Positions 1-12,225 of a DNA stretch of 64,000 nucleotides are shown here, piece by piece. Location of the stretch: contig JAJJXM010000021.1 of the NCBI GenBank assembly GCA_024516155.1, forward strand, positions 186,001 through 250,000. The letters are read 5' to 3'. The stretch's first letter is position 1. Every line of letters starts with the position of its first letter. The DNA is from Pyronema omphalodes. Its lineage: Eukaryota > Ascomycota > Pezizomycetes > Pezizales > Pyronemataceae. The notes beneath the pieces were generated by a model. It saw only the letters and a list, made by a program, of their open reading frames with translations, did not search any database and was not told the DNA's origin. The translations under genes were made by a program, and so were the position numbers.

Positions 1-547
1 CGAAGGTAGCGACCGTGGTTGGGTCTGTATTTCGTGCACCGCGGGGGGACAGTTGTCGTGGTGAGGTGTTGTCGAGACGAGTGATGTCGCTGGGCGTTGT
101 CCCTTTTTCGGCAAACCCCGTGTAACAGCACGTAGAACAGCTACATAGTGCGCAGAGCCGCATCTAGGGTACAGGCTCCGAATCTACTTGGAGGGGCGGA
201 ACAAGGGTTGTCCCTGTACGCAACCACGTGCACAGCCCAGTGCCCGTCCGGCAATCTTCACGCGAAGGCACTCGATCCGCGCAATCGATCTAGGCATAGC
301 GGGGCGGCGGGGGCGAAGCGGCCGAGTCAGAGAGTGGGAGTGACGATTATGAGCACTTGAATAACACCATCACGAAAAATTCAAATTTACAATAACATAT
401 AAAATTACTAGTCGATCCGCCATGCTTCAAATTCCAAGACACGTACAATACATTTCGATCAACAAGAATGAACATAAATTGGACACAAATGACAAAGGAT
501 ATAAGACCGCGGAGAAGAGAAAACGTCTCCACCAAATCAAAAATAAA
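1..547. other. Intergenic sequence at the left window edge
   Basis: No gene is supported here. The stretch lies 3' of the minus-strand gene ending at 548 and probably holds its 3' UTR. Bases 1-350 are GC-richer than bases 350-550. They could be the leader or edge of a gene lying mostly outside the window, but no recognisable protein segment is visible. Confidence 0.5.
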
Positions 548-3100
548 TCAAAACCGCACAACAATGACCACCCCCAAACGCAATGCCGACGCCTCACGAA
601 TCGCGCAACCAACACAACTTCTTCCACTCGCCGCAACAACTGCACTCTGTCCCCTCTGTGCACACCATGCATATGCAAACACCCTCTGTCCTGGATTCCA
701 CACATTGACTACAATCACCCGATCCCTTGACTCCTCGAAATGAAACTGTGACAGCTCTTCAATCCGCAGAGTTACATGTTCGAAACTTTCATGCAGCAAA
801 TGGCCATCCCCATTTGGTCGTCCACAAGGCCACGCTGAAACGAAGCTGACATCATACTTTAAATCTAGTATATGCAGCTTCTTCTGTCCCATCCTCGGGC
901 CGACAAGAATATGAACCGACACTTCGTAGCTTTGAAAGCCATCAACCGTCATATTCATAGTCGAGGCAATAGATGCGTCCTCCATGTGCTCTACCTCATT
1001 AAAGTAAAGTCCTCTGATATGTGCTTCCACATCGCTGTCGGCGCTAGACGCTTGTCCATTCACCTTTAAAAATTGAAATCTCCTCATTTCCTTCTCCGGG
1101 TTGTAATCCTTTCCTCTTGCATCGCAGTTTTCCGAAATCTTTTTTGGTTCCATTGCTCGAGGGGTCTTTGCGTCTGACGGTGGAAAGGTCACAACATCAA
1201 CCCAACCATCCGGGATTTCACCAACTCGGATAACTGAACGTCCGCTCTCCACCGTGACACCACTTTCCATCACCGGGCCAACCCATCCACACTCTTCACC
1301 AACACCTGCGCACCCGGCCATAACTCTTCCTACGATGCAGTAACGGCTCCACCATGTTCTACCATGATATTGGAATCCGCAGTAAAGATTTGCATTGTAT
1401 CCGAGCACTTCAACGGCAGCCGGATCGTTCTCAAGTAGTGTAGACATGATGAGATGACCCATTCCTTCACCCGGTAGTATCAACCCAGTCAAAAAACTTC
1501 GAGATAGCCATCCACCTCGTCCAGCCACTGAAGGAACTGTCAACATAGACGATTTCTGGCGGCGAAGTGTTGGTACATCTGATGCCAGCTCTCGTAGTCT
1601 TTTGGATTTTGGAAATACACCCGAAAAGTAAGAACTTGTAGAGTGTACACTCATTGGAGAATTTGCCATGGGGGTACTGTAGATGCTTGAGGCTGGCGTT
1701 GATGATCGTCCCATCGTTTGTTGAGCTAAGCTATCGATATTTGGCCATTGAATCTTTTTAGCGAAATGTAAAAGACCTCTGATCTGACGCCGAGGATTTC
1801 GTGGTAGAAGAAGTGCGTCGGTGACATGTTGTGCATCTGGTGTTGGTGGGGCTTCGGGTTCTGGCGGCGTCGGTTGTTCTTTAAAAGTGAACCACCGGCT
1901 AGGAGGTACTAAAAAGGAAGATCTTTCTGGAACCTTTTCAACTTGCTGTGTTTTTGCGGCCATTTCAACTATTCGGATATTTTCTAGCCAACGTCGAGCC
2001 AATAAGATGTCCCATTGTACTTTGGTACCACCAGCTTCGCGAAATCGATAGAGCAGCTGCTCCTTCGTCTCAGGAATCGAATGGTTGGATTGTACTGAGC
2101 CACGGCGTAATTCTGGATTCTCCATCTCTGATATTACTGTGTCCATCCTCACTACTAACTCGCATGCCAATAAAATCTGAAGTAAAAGCCACACCCGCTC
2201 GCTCTCTTTCGCTGATGCTTTCCATTCTTCGTAATCTGGATCGTCTTCGTCTTCGTTGATTTCAGTTGCAAGATTGTCGGCCCATAAAATTTGACCTAAT
2301 TTTATCCGCCATTGTACCTTGCTGAAATCTAACCATATCTTCTTCGACAGTGTTTGTATTAACGCCATTATCTGGACCTTCAAACTATATGGGTCAAGAA
2401 AGTCTTCTGTTGTGATTCGAGTAGGCGGAAATAATACGTATGTGAAGAGATGCGAATACATTTCGACCGATGACGGCACATCTTTTTCCTCTTCATCTTC
2501 GTCATCATCCCCGGCAATGCTTGGCACTGGAGTTGCTGTTGGAGTTGCCGTTGGGGTCGTTTGATCTTTGCGCCCGCGCTTCTTAGCCTGCCAAATTCTT
2601 CCCAACTCTTTCAGCCTATCCACAATATACCCGACCTCTACCGTCCTCACGCCACCTCTTGTTTCGCGCAATCCACTGCTCCTTTCGCGCCCGCCTTCGT
2701 CAAGCTCATCCTCGTATGAATCTTGGTCTCTATCGGAATCCCCCACCGGAAGCATCAAAAAATAGTCCCAACCGCACGTGCCTGGCTCAATACCCATAAA
2801 TGAATTCATGGATGGCACTTCTTTAACAATATCTTCCTCCTCCTCATTACATGAAGTACTGAGAATAAAGGCTGGATGTCCAAGTTGCTTGTAGTCCGTA
2901 TCATCGATTGCGCCTCCAAAAGGGAATGTCACCGACGTCTCCAATCCATATTCATCCTCCGAGAGTAATTCCCGGTCGGCGCGCGGCACCATTTTCAAAT
3001 GCGGTGCACCTGCAAATAGTTCAAGAAAATCGGCTTCGGTTACAATCTCCATTGACCTATCAGGCTCAGTGGGGAAATGCGCCCCAGAGGCCGTGCTCAT
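548..3100 (-). CDS. Conserved fungal protein of unknown function (850 aa)
   Basis: One uninterrupted 850-codon frame with an ATG start at 3100-3098 and no in-frame ATG directly upstream. The function is not known to me. The pattern resembles an uncharacterised Pezizomycotina family. Visible segments are an N-terminal region with acidic tracts (about residues 86-90 and 198-206), a TPTATPTATP low-complexity stretch near 182-191, and a helical block around 288-320 (ESERVWLLLQILLACELVVR). Further on is a block with GWLSRSFLTGLILPGEGMGH, and a compact C-terminus with CVGCAIREA that resembles the conserved ending I associate with this family. There is no signal peptide, and the hydrophobic helix looks buried rather than membrane-spanning. 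The gene is divergent from the kinase gene at 5898, with a 2.8-kb spacer. The coding call is strong because of length and composition; the role is unassigned. Confidence 0.85.
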   Translation of the reverse strand: MSTASGAHFPTEPDRSMEIVTEADFLELFAGAPHLKMVPRADRELLSEDEYGLETSVTFPFGGAIDDTDYKQLGHPAFILSTSCNEEEEDIVKEVPSMNSFMGIEPGTCGWDYFLMLPVGDSDRDQDSYEDELDEGGRERSSGLRETRGGVRTVEVGYIVDRLKELGRIWQAKKRGRKDQTTPTATPTATPVPSIAGDDDEDEEEKDVPSSVEMYSHLFTYVLFPPTRITTEDFLDPYSLKVQIMALIQTLSKKIWLDFSKVQWRIKLGQILWADNLATEINEDEDDPDYEEWKASAKESERVWLLLQILLACELVVRMDTVISEMENPELRRGSVQSNHSIPETKEQLLYRFREAGGTKVQWDILLARRWLENIRIVEMAAKTQQVEKVPERSSFLVPPSRWFTFKEQPTPPEPEAPPTPDAQHVTDALLLPRNPRRQIRGLLHFAKKIQWPNIDSLAQQTMGRSSTPASSIYSTPMANSPMSVHSTSSYFSGVFPKSKRLRELASDVPTLRRQKSSMLTVPSVAGRGGWLSRSFLTGLILPGEGMGHLIMSTLLENDPAAVEVLGYNANLYCGFQYHGRTWWSRYCIVGRVMAGCAGVGEECGWVGPVMESGVTVESGRSVIRVGEIPDGWVDVVTFPPSDAKTPRAMEPKKISENCDARGKDYNPEKEMRRFQFLKVNGQASSADSDVEAHIRGLYFNEVEHMEDASIASTMNMTVDGFQSYEVSVHILVGPRMGQKKLHILDLKYDVSFVSAWPCGRPNGDGHLLHESFEHVTLRIEELSQFHFEESRDRVIVVNVWNPGQRVFAYAWCAQRGQSAVVAASGRSCVGCAIREASALRLGVVIVVRF

Positions 3101-5897
3101 CGCTGAAGGGCCATGGGAGCTTGCCGGCGGTGCGGTTGGGGTAGTCGAAGTCTAGAGTGCGCCACCAGATAAGTTAGCTCCCGCTCAGGCATCAGCTGTT
3201 GTAGAGCACACGGCTGGATATCGGGGGAGTTCGGCCTACCGATCTTCGCGATGCATCGCGCGCAACCGAGCCTGAGAGTCTGTTGACAGCTCCGCGAAGA
3301 ACGCGGACGAGGGTATTTCGTTTAGATTGGGGTTTGTCGGCGGGGTCGTTGTCAGTCGGCGAGGAGGGATTGAGAAGTTGACGGAGCGGCATTAGCGGTA
3401 GTGGGGTGTTATGGGATGTCGTCATGGACTGGCAGAAGAGCTTGGCGTAATGTCGCACAACAAATACAAGCTTTGACTGAGCTCTGGCGGTCGAGATGAT
3501 TTCGTATTCCTTTGTCTGGTGTTTTGTGGGGCCGTAGAGTTGAACTGCAGGTGATGAGGGCTCAGGACGAAAGCTGCACACTGGCAGCTGGCCGTGATCG
3601 AGATGAAGCTAACCTTCGAGGAATTGGCTGCTGGCTATCTGCACGAGGAGTCCTCTCGCTGGCTGCAGCTCTAGCTCTGTCCAATCGAAGCCGCAACTCA
3701 GTGCATGGGCGGCGTCGTATCCAGGGCGACAGCGGTGGCTTTGGGGAACAGTGGGGTTGGTGACGGCGATCGAGTGAGGTGCTTGTGATAGCTCTGGAGC
3801 GGGGCGTGAGGAGTAGTTGTGAAGAGGCGGGGGGTAGCTCTTGTCTACGGAGAGGCGGGGTGGTATCAATATGCTGAAGAAAAGCGCAGAATTTCGAATC
3901 GATGACAGCAAGAGTTATTTCTCGCAACAGAAATCAGTACTCTCTCCTTTGTCGCGTTTAAAATACCGTATTTTTAGATGCTGGCCTTTTTATTGAATTC
4001 CTGATTTTCAGACCAGCACCGCGAGAGTGGGTGAGACACAAACAGCCGGCGAACGAAGGGCAACCACAATAACATGGCCATCATCAGTCACCGGACAAAT
4101 CTCTTTCTGCCTATCACTCGGCACGAAGACGTCCAACGTCATTCCCGTCGCGAAGAACCAGGAATTATGCGAAAGTTGTGGCGCAAACGTGGCGTCATCC
4201 GGATTTGACCATGCGAAAGCGAGTTTTGACATTTTTCGGATACATAGGCAAGCCATCGAGGTCTCGGTGACAGCATAGAGGCGTCTGTGTACATGTTTAA
4301 GCATTTAGAAAATGTTCACAGAGAGGTATAAGGGACGTGCACCTGCGTATGCTGTCAAAAAGAGACAGGCGGCATCTGCTGCAGGCGCAAATGATATCCG
4401 CATCCCCGCGCTGCAAGAGGACGGGCCGTCACACAGCGGCGTCAGAAGGAGCCGATCCAATTACATCCGGGCTGGCTGCCGATGGCGGAGGTGATCTCGG
4501 CGATATAATTAGGTTGAGCTGCCCGTCGAAAATGTGAGCTTCGGTGGAGATGGACGTCTTGAGGGAGAATTAAATATACAAGTGTGTAATGTCCACGCGA
4601 TGCCACGGGACTCCAGGACTACAGTCAGGTTAGGGTTTACGACGTACATCTAACTTTATGGCATCCATTGCATTACACGGAACTACCAGTAATTGACCAG
4701 TATGATGTTAAATGTTGATGTTGAAAATATTTTATTTATTTTATTTATTTCTTGAGTTTCTAGAATTATGGAATGAAAGCAAATATGAATTTTGGAACTG
4801 AAAGACATTTACAAAACCAATGGTTAACATTTGTTGTATGTCAACTCGTACACGGCACCCAATAATTACCGCAACCTCACAAAGATCAATTGAAGCATTA
4901 TCATAAATTCATTACCATTCGAAATAATTCTAATAAGCATCTTTAATTCTATCGAAACGCAGACATACTAGAGCTAGTAGAATCTATCGTTCCAAATTCC
5001 GTTGGCTACTGCTGTGGTTGTTGTTATTGTTGCTGCGGTTTTTTGGGAATGTGTTTACGGGCAATACCATCACATCACCACCGGATTAACCCCAACACCA
5101 TGTGCCGCAAAAAACATTGATAAAAAACTCAAGACTGTCGGCCATTTTGATGTCTCGGTATGTGGCTGTGTGAAGGTCTGAGAGATAAAAAGACTGAAAT
5201 TTTCTTCCACCTTTTTCTCCTCCACCTTCTCATCACTCAAAAGCAGTATCGCGACGTTCGTGATACGCACCATTTTAATAAACAAAAGCTTCCTGTTTTA
5301 TGTTCTAATACGCTCTTTCGCACCCTTTAAAAGTAAGTAAACCCCCACCTGCATTATGACGGCGAGTATGAATACCTTTGTCGTTGAGTCGCCTATGGCC
5401 GCCGTCAATCACGTCAATCTGTGTCCAGTATCGTGTCTCCAGTTTTAATATTGAGCTCACTACAAGTTGATACATACGATGACCAATTTTTCTGTCCGAG
5501 GGCTACAGTATCACTGATCGTCGTGGGCTAACATTTTACTCTCATTAGGTTTTCCTTCTGGATCTTTCTACGGTCAAAAGTTAATCATACAAAAGTACCT
5601 AATCATTATGTATGTCTCCTTTCTCTTATTTCCGATATCTATCCTATCTCTAGATACCGGCCTGAAATTTCGAGTCTTTGGCATCGGTATTTAAATTGGG
5701 GTTTTCAAACTTTTCTTTGGTGTGTCCAGTATAAGGAATACTTCGAGTGCTCAATATCTTGAAGAATCATTTCTATGATATTATACGCTGCTCTTTAGTC
5801 TCTAAAATGGACTTATACCGGACTAGAATGAGGCCCCGAGTAGGGGTTGATGAATCATTTGCTAACTGAAACTGTTCAATCTTTTTAGAAAGTAAAC
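3101..5897. promoter_or_regulatory. Divergent intergenic region with a probable 5'-UTR intron of the kinase gene
   Basis: This spacer separates the minus-strand gene at 548-3100 from the plus-strand kinase at 5898. Bases 3101-3950 are GC-rich and probably hold the promoter and leader of the left gene; several overlapping frames there carry no recognisable domain. The right half is AT-rich. A good donor (GTAAGTAA at 5333), a CTAAC branch site near 5861 and a TTTTTAG acceptor ending at 5888 suggest a 556-nt intron in the kinase leader, ending nine bases before its ATG. This is an inference from splice signals only. Confidence 0.45.
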
Positions 5898-8800
5898 ATG
5901 GATTTCAACCAGTTCTATGAGAACGAGTTGCTACGACTTGGAGTGTTGGACCGAGTCAGACGCGAGGGTCTCACGTCGACTCCTGCGGCGGCCAATTCGA
6001 ACCCCGTCCATACTGCCGGAGTACCCGAAGTGTCCAGGGCCCTTGGACATCATCAGATCGTGGGCCATGATGCTGGGTCAACTAATCCTCGAGTCGAACC
6101 CGAACTGCTTCATGTTATGCGGCCTGGAAATGGTCCAGGCTACTACTCTCATGCGGTTGCAGCCTACAATCACATTCACCAACCCTCAGCACCTTCCCAG
6201 CCGCCGCGTACGAACTCTGGGTTTATATCCGATCTATCTGGGGATTCTTTTGATTCCTTTATCGACCTACGTTATCCAGGTCGCAGCATTAGCGGAAACT
6301 ACGATTTTTCGTCCAGCCCACCCGTCCAAGCTCCGCCGCCTCGTCCGGATACACCAGACGACGTCAGAGAAATGGACATCTACACCAACAACATGAACGA
6401 CGTGGGCATCGTTGTCACCAAAAAACTCCCGCAGATGATGGAAATGGTTGGCGATTGGATCCTTGGTCGCCAGCTCGGAAGAGGTTCCAACGGTCAAGTT
6501 CGTTTGGCTAAGCATAAAGTTACCGGAATGTTGGCTGCCATCAAGATAATGCACAAGAATGCGGTTCCCAACGATGGGCGCCATTCACCGATTCTCGGAG
6601 GTACTGCCATACACAAGATTAAGACTGGTGATCTTCCGCCTGTCTTTGAGAGAGAGATTGCTATCATGCGTCTGATGCATCACCCGAATATCATTCGTCT
6701 TTTGGATGTATTTGAGTCTGAGGTCGATCTGTAAGTTGCTTGTATCGTTGGCTCTGACATATTCTGACATGAATGTAGTTACCTTGTTATGGAGTTCGTC
6801 GATGGAGGAGAATTGTACAATCTAATCACTGAGGTTGGATGCATGGAAGAGGATGTTGCAATTCCGATCTTTCGTCAGATATTGTCGGCACTCTATTTCT
6901 GCCAGATGATCAACGTCACCCACAGAGATTTAAAGCCCGAGAACATTCTTCTCACCCGCGATGGAGTCGTCAAGCTCGCAGACTTTGGTCTCGGGAAGAT
7001 CACACCGAAGAATAAAATGTTCAAGTCGACCTGCGGATCACCCCACTACATTGCGCCCGAGATCGCCTCTTTCGGACCCTACAATGCCCGCAAGACTGAT
7101 GTCTGGTCTTTAGGGTGTGTTTTATACACCCTTCTTGCTGGACATCTTCCTTTCGAGGCTCCGGAGCAGGACGTTCTGTTGGCCGAGGTCCGTAAGGGTG
7201 AATACGTGCTTCACGACTACTTTAGCTACCAAGCCAAAGACCTGCTCACTCGGATGATGTGTGTGAATCCTGACAAACGTATCAAAATCTCTCAGATCTG
7301 GAACCATCCCTTAGTCATGAAATATGCCCCAACTGATCGTGCTACTGGACGTCCTTTGGACATCCAAGCAGGTCCCCTCAACATTTGGGATGTCAAGGAC
7401 CCAGTCATTCGATCTGGCATGGATATCGATGCGGAGACGATGCAAAATCTTAGAACGCTTCATCCCGAGAAGACTGACGAGCAGCTAGTTTTCCAGCTTA
7501 AGGCACTTGTGTAAGTTTCCTTCTTTCTTCAGTACATGGTTATGATGATTAGTAACATTTCGATAGTCCTAACGGAGTAAAATTGACCTACTGCCTTTTG
7601 ATCAAATACCGCAATGAAAACCCTCAGTGTTATCCCGGTATGCTCGAGTGCGAGATCCGTGGTGGAGACATCGCCACCAACCTTCTCAATGACCCTCCGA
7701 CCAAGCAACAGAACAGATGGAAGCGATCCTCCACCGTTTCAACAATGCCGTCAATCGATTACTATTGCGAGAGCGAAATTGACCTTGATGACTATAACGA
7801 GCAGTACTTGGAAGGCCTTATGGATTACGAGAATTCACTTTCTTCCGATCCATATGTTAACCATAATAGCTGGCTCCGCATGAACTCGAGCGATACTGGC
7901 TCGGGTTCCACCGTTTCTGCCCGTACCCAGACCGGAGAGCGTCAAACCTTGTCCTCTGAACAGGTTTCTTCTGACCAGGCTTCTTACAATCACGCTTCAT
8001 CCGATGGCACTTCGATTTGTGTCGACTCTAGCAATGAAAATTCCATTGTTATTGGTGATATTTCCGAAATTTCGCTCGTAAAGGCACCCGGTTACGATAC
8101 CGATACTTCGGATTCGGTTTTCAACAAGAGCATCATGGCGAAGCTTCTCCAGAATACATCTCATAATGAACCTCTCAAGGAATTTATCAACATGAACGAT
8201 ATAATTGCCTCCGGAACTCCTGGTGCTGAAGCCGACTCTTCCGAGAATGAAGAAACCACTCCGAAGGCAAACGACAAGGTTGTCAAACTTCCTTCTCCCG
8301 GCATGGACGTCCAGCGTGAGGCTCGTATAATCGCTCGTAAGATGCGCAGAATTTCCACCCCAAAGCACGGACGTTCACTTAACTTGGGCCGCAAGTCTAT
8401 GAGCGCCTCGTTCCACTATTCGCCTTCTAGCAATGGGATTAGTACTCCTAAGAACAACCGCTTGAGCTACCATCAGATTATCACCCGTACTCGCGAGATG
8501 TACGCCGACACTCGCCGCGAGGAGTCCTATAACCGGGCCTTGAAGTACAAGCGCAAGTCCCGCGAACTTGAAGCTTACATTGATGAGCAAGCACACTGGG
8601 CTATGAAGCGCAAGGTGGCTATGGAAAACCACGAGATTTCGTTTGACAGCTTCGGATCTCCTAGTTCTATGGCTGTTAAACGTGGAAGCCCTAGCGAATC
8701 GGTGATTACCGGATTCACCAATGGTAGCCTTGATACTAGCTACACTATGCTTCAATCCCCCAGAACTCAAATTTCCGAGTCCCTTGTCACCGGAAGTCTT

Positions 8801-10275
8801 GCGGGATGCGATGGCTCCATTATGGGTGCTAAGCCGACTAAGGTTGACACTGATGAGGCGATTCAAGACCTCAATCATCGCTTGTCAATCATGTCCATGA
8901 ACAAGCGAATGGCCAACAATGCTATTAAGGGCAGAGAAGCTTCTAGCCTTACCTCCGAGGCTACCGTGGTCCGCAATGATACTCATGACGTTTATGAGCG
9001 CATCTCTATGGGAATTGCCAGAACTCAGACTGTAGAGGATGATGATACCATCCGTGGCCACCAAGGACCTCCCTCTCCAACCGTCCCCAAGCCCGTTGAG
9101 ATTACCGTTATCGAGATTCCAGCCTCCCCTACTGAGCCTGAGAACTTGACTGCAACAACTAAGTCTAAAGGCTCCTTGAAGGCCGAGGATGCCAAATCCT
9201 CTACTATCAGCTTTGGTGGCTTGACTGAGCGTTTCAAGTCCCTTAACAAGAGCAGCATTTTCTTGCCACTTTCTTCCAAAGATGACTCTGGTGATAAGTC
9301 AATTGACGGCTCTAAGTCTCTCCCCGGACAGGTCCGCCGCAAGAAGTCTCTTCTTGATCTCCTCAAGGTCAAGCATGGGTCCTCCCGGGCAAGCAAGGAT
9401 GGAGACGAGGACGATGAGAAGGTTTCTAGATCTTCCATGATTGGCACTCTTGGACGCAAGACGCTTGATCGTCTCACTGGAAAAACTGGCAAGGACTCAA
9501 AGAAGGACTCGGCTTCCAGTAAGTATCTTTCCTTCTAATATCATAGATCATATTACTAACCCTGCATCTTAGAGCGCGTTCCTATCCAATCCCTTTTCGA
9601 ACCTCCCCCACCCCGTGCTGAAGGTAGCACAACTCAAGGAGAAGACAGCGACGAGGAGCTTTCCAACGTCATGCGTGATGAGTTGAAGAAGGTCGTCGAG
9701 CAACAAGGATTTCTTCAACGTGTCATGAAGAAGAAACCGGCCGTCCGTATGTTCTGTTTCAATAGCGCCGCTGCTGATTCCCGTGTCGAGCTCCTCGATG
9801 TCTTCCGTTACTGGAAGAAGATCGGAGTTGTTATTGTTCAAGATGACAAAAAAGGATTGGTAATGCGTGCCGAGCTTAGTAACAACGGTAAGTTGCACTC
9901 CGGTCTATAATCCTCCGTTTTTATCTACTATTTTGGTTGCACATCCTCCTAGCTGTCGGGTATATGATGCCCGCTGCTGAGTCAGATGAAATGCAACTTT
10001 AGACCAGCATTTCTATGATTGTTATCTTTTCTAAGATCACTCCTAACATTAAGCCAGATATGGAACTTAAGCCTTGCTCTATCGTCGGCGAGATTCGTGT
10101 CGTCACCGGTGACCGCAAGAAGGGTACCTCTGTTGCTCGTTTCACCCTCGAAAAGGGTGCAGTTTTCTCGTTCACTTACCTTTGCGATGAGCTTTTCACC
10201 AGCTTGAACCGTCGTGGAATTGTTATCCGCAACCCCAAGGAAGTTTCCGAGATGGTCAAGGTCTTCGACAACTAA
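5898..10275 (+). CDS. Gin4/Hsl1/Kcc4 (Nim1-related) serine/threonine protein kinase
   Basis: Five exons, 5898-6730, 6779-7510, 7567-9518, 9573-9887 and 10058-10275, give 1350 codons including the stop. The kinase domain spans about residues 187-460: glycine loop GRGSNGQV (194-201), VAIK-type lysine K216, alpha-C glutamate E253, HRDLKPEN (326-333), DFG (346-348) and an activation loop with TCGSPHYIAPE (362-372). A roughly 25-residue insert sits between K216 and the alpha-C helix. The long, serine-rich and basic middle is probably disordered. The last 120 residues, split by the final intron, resemble the fungal kinase-associated KA1 domain, which in Gin4/Kcc4/Hsl1 binds acidic phospholipids. 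By family knowledge these kinases sit at the septum or bud neck with septins and inhibit the Wee1 kinase, linking morphogenesis to mitosis. The last intron acceptor (10056-10057) was chosen because it keeps frame and follows CTAAC. Which of the three yeast paralogues it matches cannot be decided. Confidence 0.88.
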
Positions 10276-12225
10276 GCAACTGCAGCACAAGAGTCATGAT
10301 TCATGATTCAAGACTCAGATGCAAAAGGTACTGAGTTTACGAGATTACGAAATGCGTCAAGACGCAGGATTAAAAAGCAGTTGTTTGTTGGAAGGAGCTT
10401 CATTTCTTTTTCATACTCTCTCATCATTTACTTGTCATAATTTGCGATTTGAAGGATTGGTTACACATCACCACTCTTTTATTAGGGATCTTACTTATCT
10501 ACATGTCTATTATCTGGAACTTTTATGTTTATAGTTTAAAGACGTTTAGAAATTGGAATTATCTCTACCTGTATATTTAAATCTCTTTTTCCGTGATCCA
10601 TCTCAACCAGTAGCTTTACGATAATCGTGTCCGTTGACACAGTTATAAAAACACTTTACCTCATTACCATGAAAACACTCAAACTCTGAATCCAGAAAAC
10701 ACAAACACCTATTATCAACCCCATTATTACTTCCTCACAAAACAGTCTATTCATGTCCTGTCTCTCATTCCCATTCTGTCTACTCTTCAAATACCATTCC
10801 CTCTATTACGACCGTAATAAACATCCAGACATGCCTCCTGCTATAATACATATTCTAGCAAAACAAAGACGCGTCAGTACTTTCCTTATCACCTCTACCA
10901 TTCCCTTACAAGTCTCGTTTCAAACCCCCCACCATACACTATTCCTAACCAGTCTCTAAAAACAATCATCAACACTCCATCATTTGCCAGCACTTACGAC
11001 ATGGCCTCCATGAATATACCCCAACCAAAAAAACAAAACCAATAACTACTTCCTGATAAAACACGACGTGCTGTACCCCGAGTACACATGACATGACACG
11101 CTATTGTGGAAAAAAAAAGAAAAAGAAAAAGTGGGGTAAATTTCATCGTTCAACCGGCGATACTACATTAGGAAAACTTCTGTAGTATCATGTACCCGGT
11201 ATCCGTTAACCAGCTCAAACTCCAGCTCCAAGTCTCCAAGCTTTCGACTTTCTGGTACAACATATCATTACGTACTACATAGTCCGATTTTATTTTTTTT
11301 AACAAGGGCAAGAGAAACTTTCAACCTTCTACTCGGCAAAAGTTGAGATCTGGACTACATATCTATGTATGTATAGACGGGAAATTACATAGAATTTTCT
11401 TATCGGTAATCAATGCTATGTATATACATGTATGTATTATGTCGGTACGTGGAATAGCTATGATGTGGGGGTGATATGGATGTAGATTATCGAAAGTTCG
11501 AAACTTTAAACCAGCGGATTGAAGAGCTTTTGCTGTTTGATTGATAGGACTTGAAAATTAGGTTATCTATTGTATCATAAATATCGTATCAGATTGTAAC
11601 CCCTCCTCAAACAGGCGAACCGCGCTATCTATTAAGTAACCACAAGACAAGGTTGTTTGATAGAGAAGAGAAAAGAAGCTTCCAACATCAAGCGGTGACA
11701 AACTTTCCGCAATCCCCCACATGCATGCATGCATAATCACTCGCAACCCGAGTTTTTGACGAACAAAAGATAAAAAATCAGAAATTTCCACCAACGCACA
11801 GTGCAATGATAAAAATAATGCTATGGGTTCATTCATACATACTGTATACACGGAATGATTTTAGTCCTGTTTGCAATTCTTAATTTTCCTTGTACATACA
11901 TCTATCTGTACATGCGCGCGTAAACATACATAAGTAATAAGTAAGTACTTGCATATGTAACCGGCGATACGCTGTCCGGTGGAAGCGTTACATAGCGGGT
12001 AGGGCTTGCTAATTGTCTTTTTTCTATATATTGATGATATCTATTGCAGAATTTATGGAGCCTTGTTTTATGTGGGTTATGTTAGTATGCGGTCATGAAC
12101 TTGCTTGCTTTCTTGCTTTCAAATAAATATTTTGTCTTGGCCAAGCGCCTGTAGATTATAGTTCAATAAACAGTGCAGTGAAAGACGCATCAAAGTAATT
12201 GTTTTGATATAATCACGATGCCAGT
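10276..12225. other. Convergent intergenic region (3' UTRs)
   Basis: AT-rich sequence between the 3' ends of the kinase and TYW3 genes. It holds short runs of GTAT/ATGC simple repeats (for example CATGCATGCATGCAT near 11720) and A-rich tracts, and presumably both 3' UTRs. No frame with a recognisable protein was seen. Confidence 0.5.

Noticed and set aside
3192..3581. 129-codon minus-strand frame upstream of the first gene
   Set aside because: No ATG-based start with domain support, overlaps other frames, and lies where the first gene's leader and promoter are expected.
8375..9492. Minus-strand frames of 155-167 codons within the kinase gene
   Set aside because: Antisense shadows of the kinase coding sequence.
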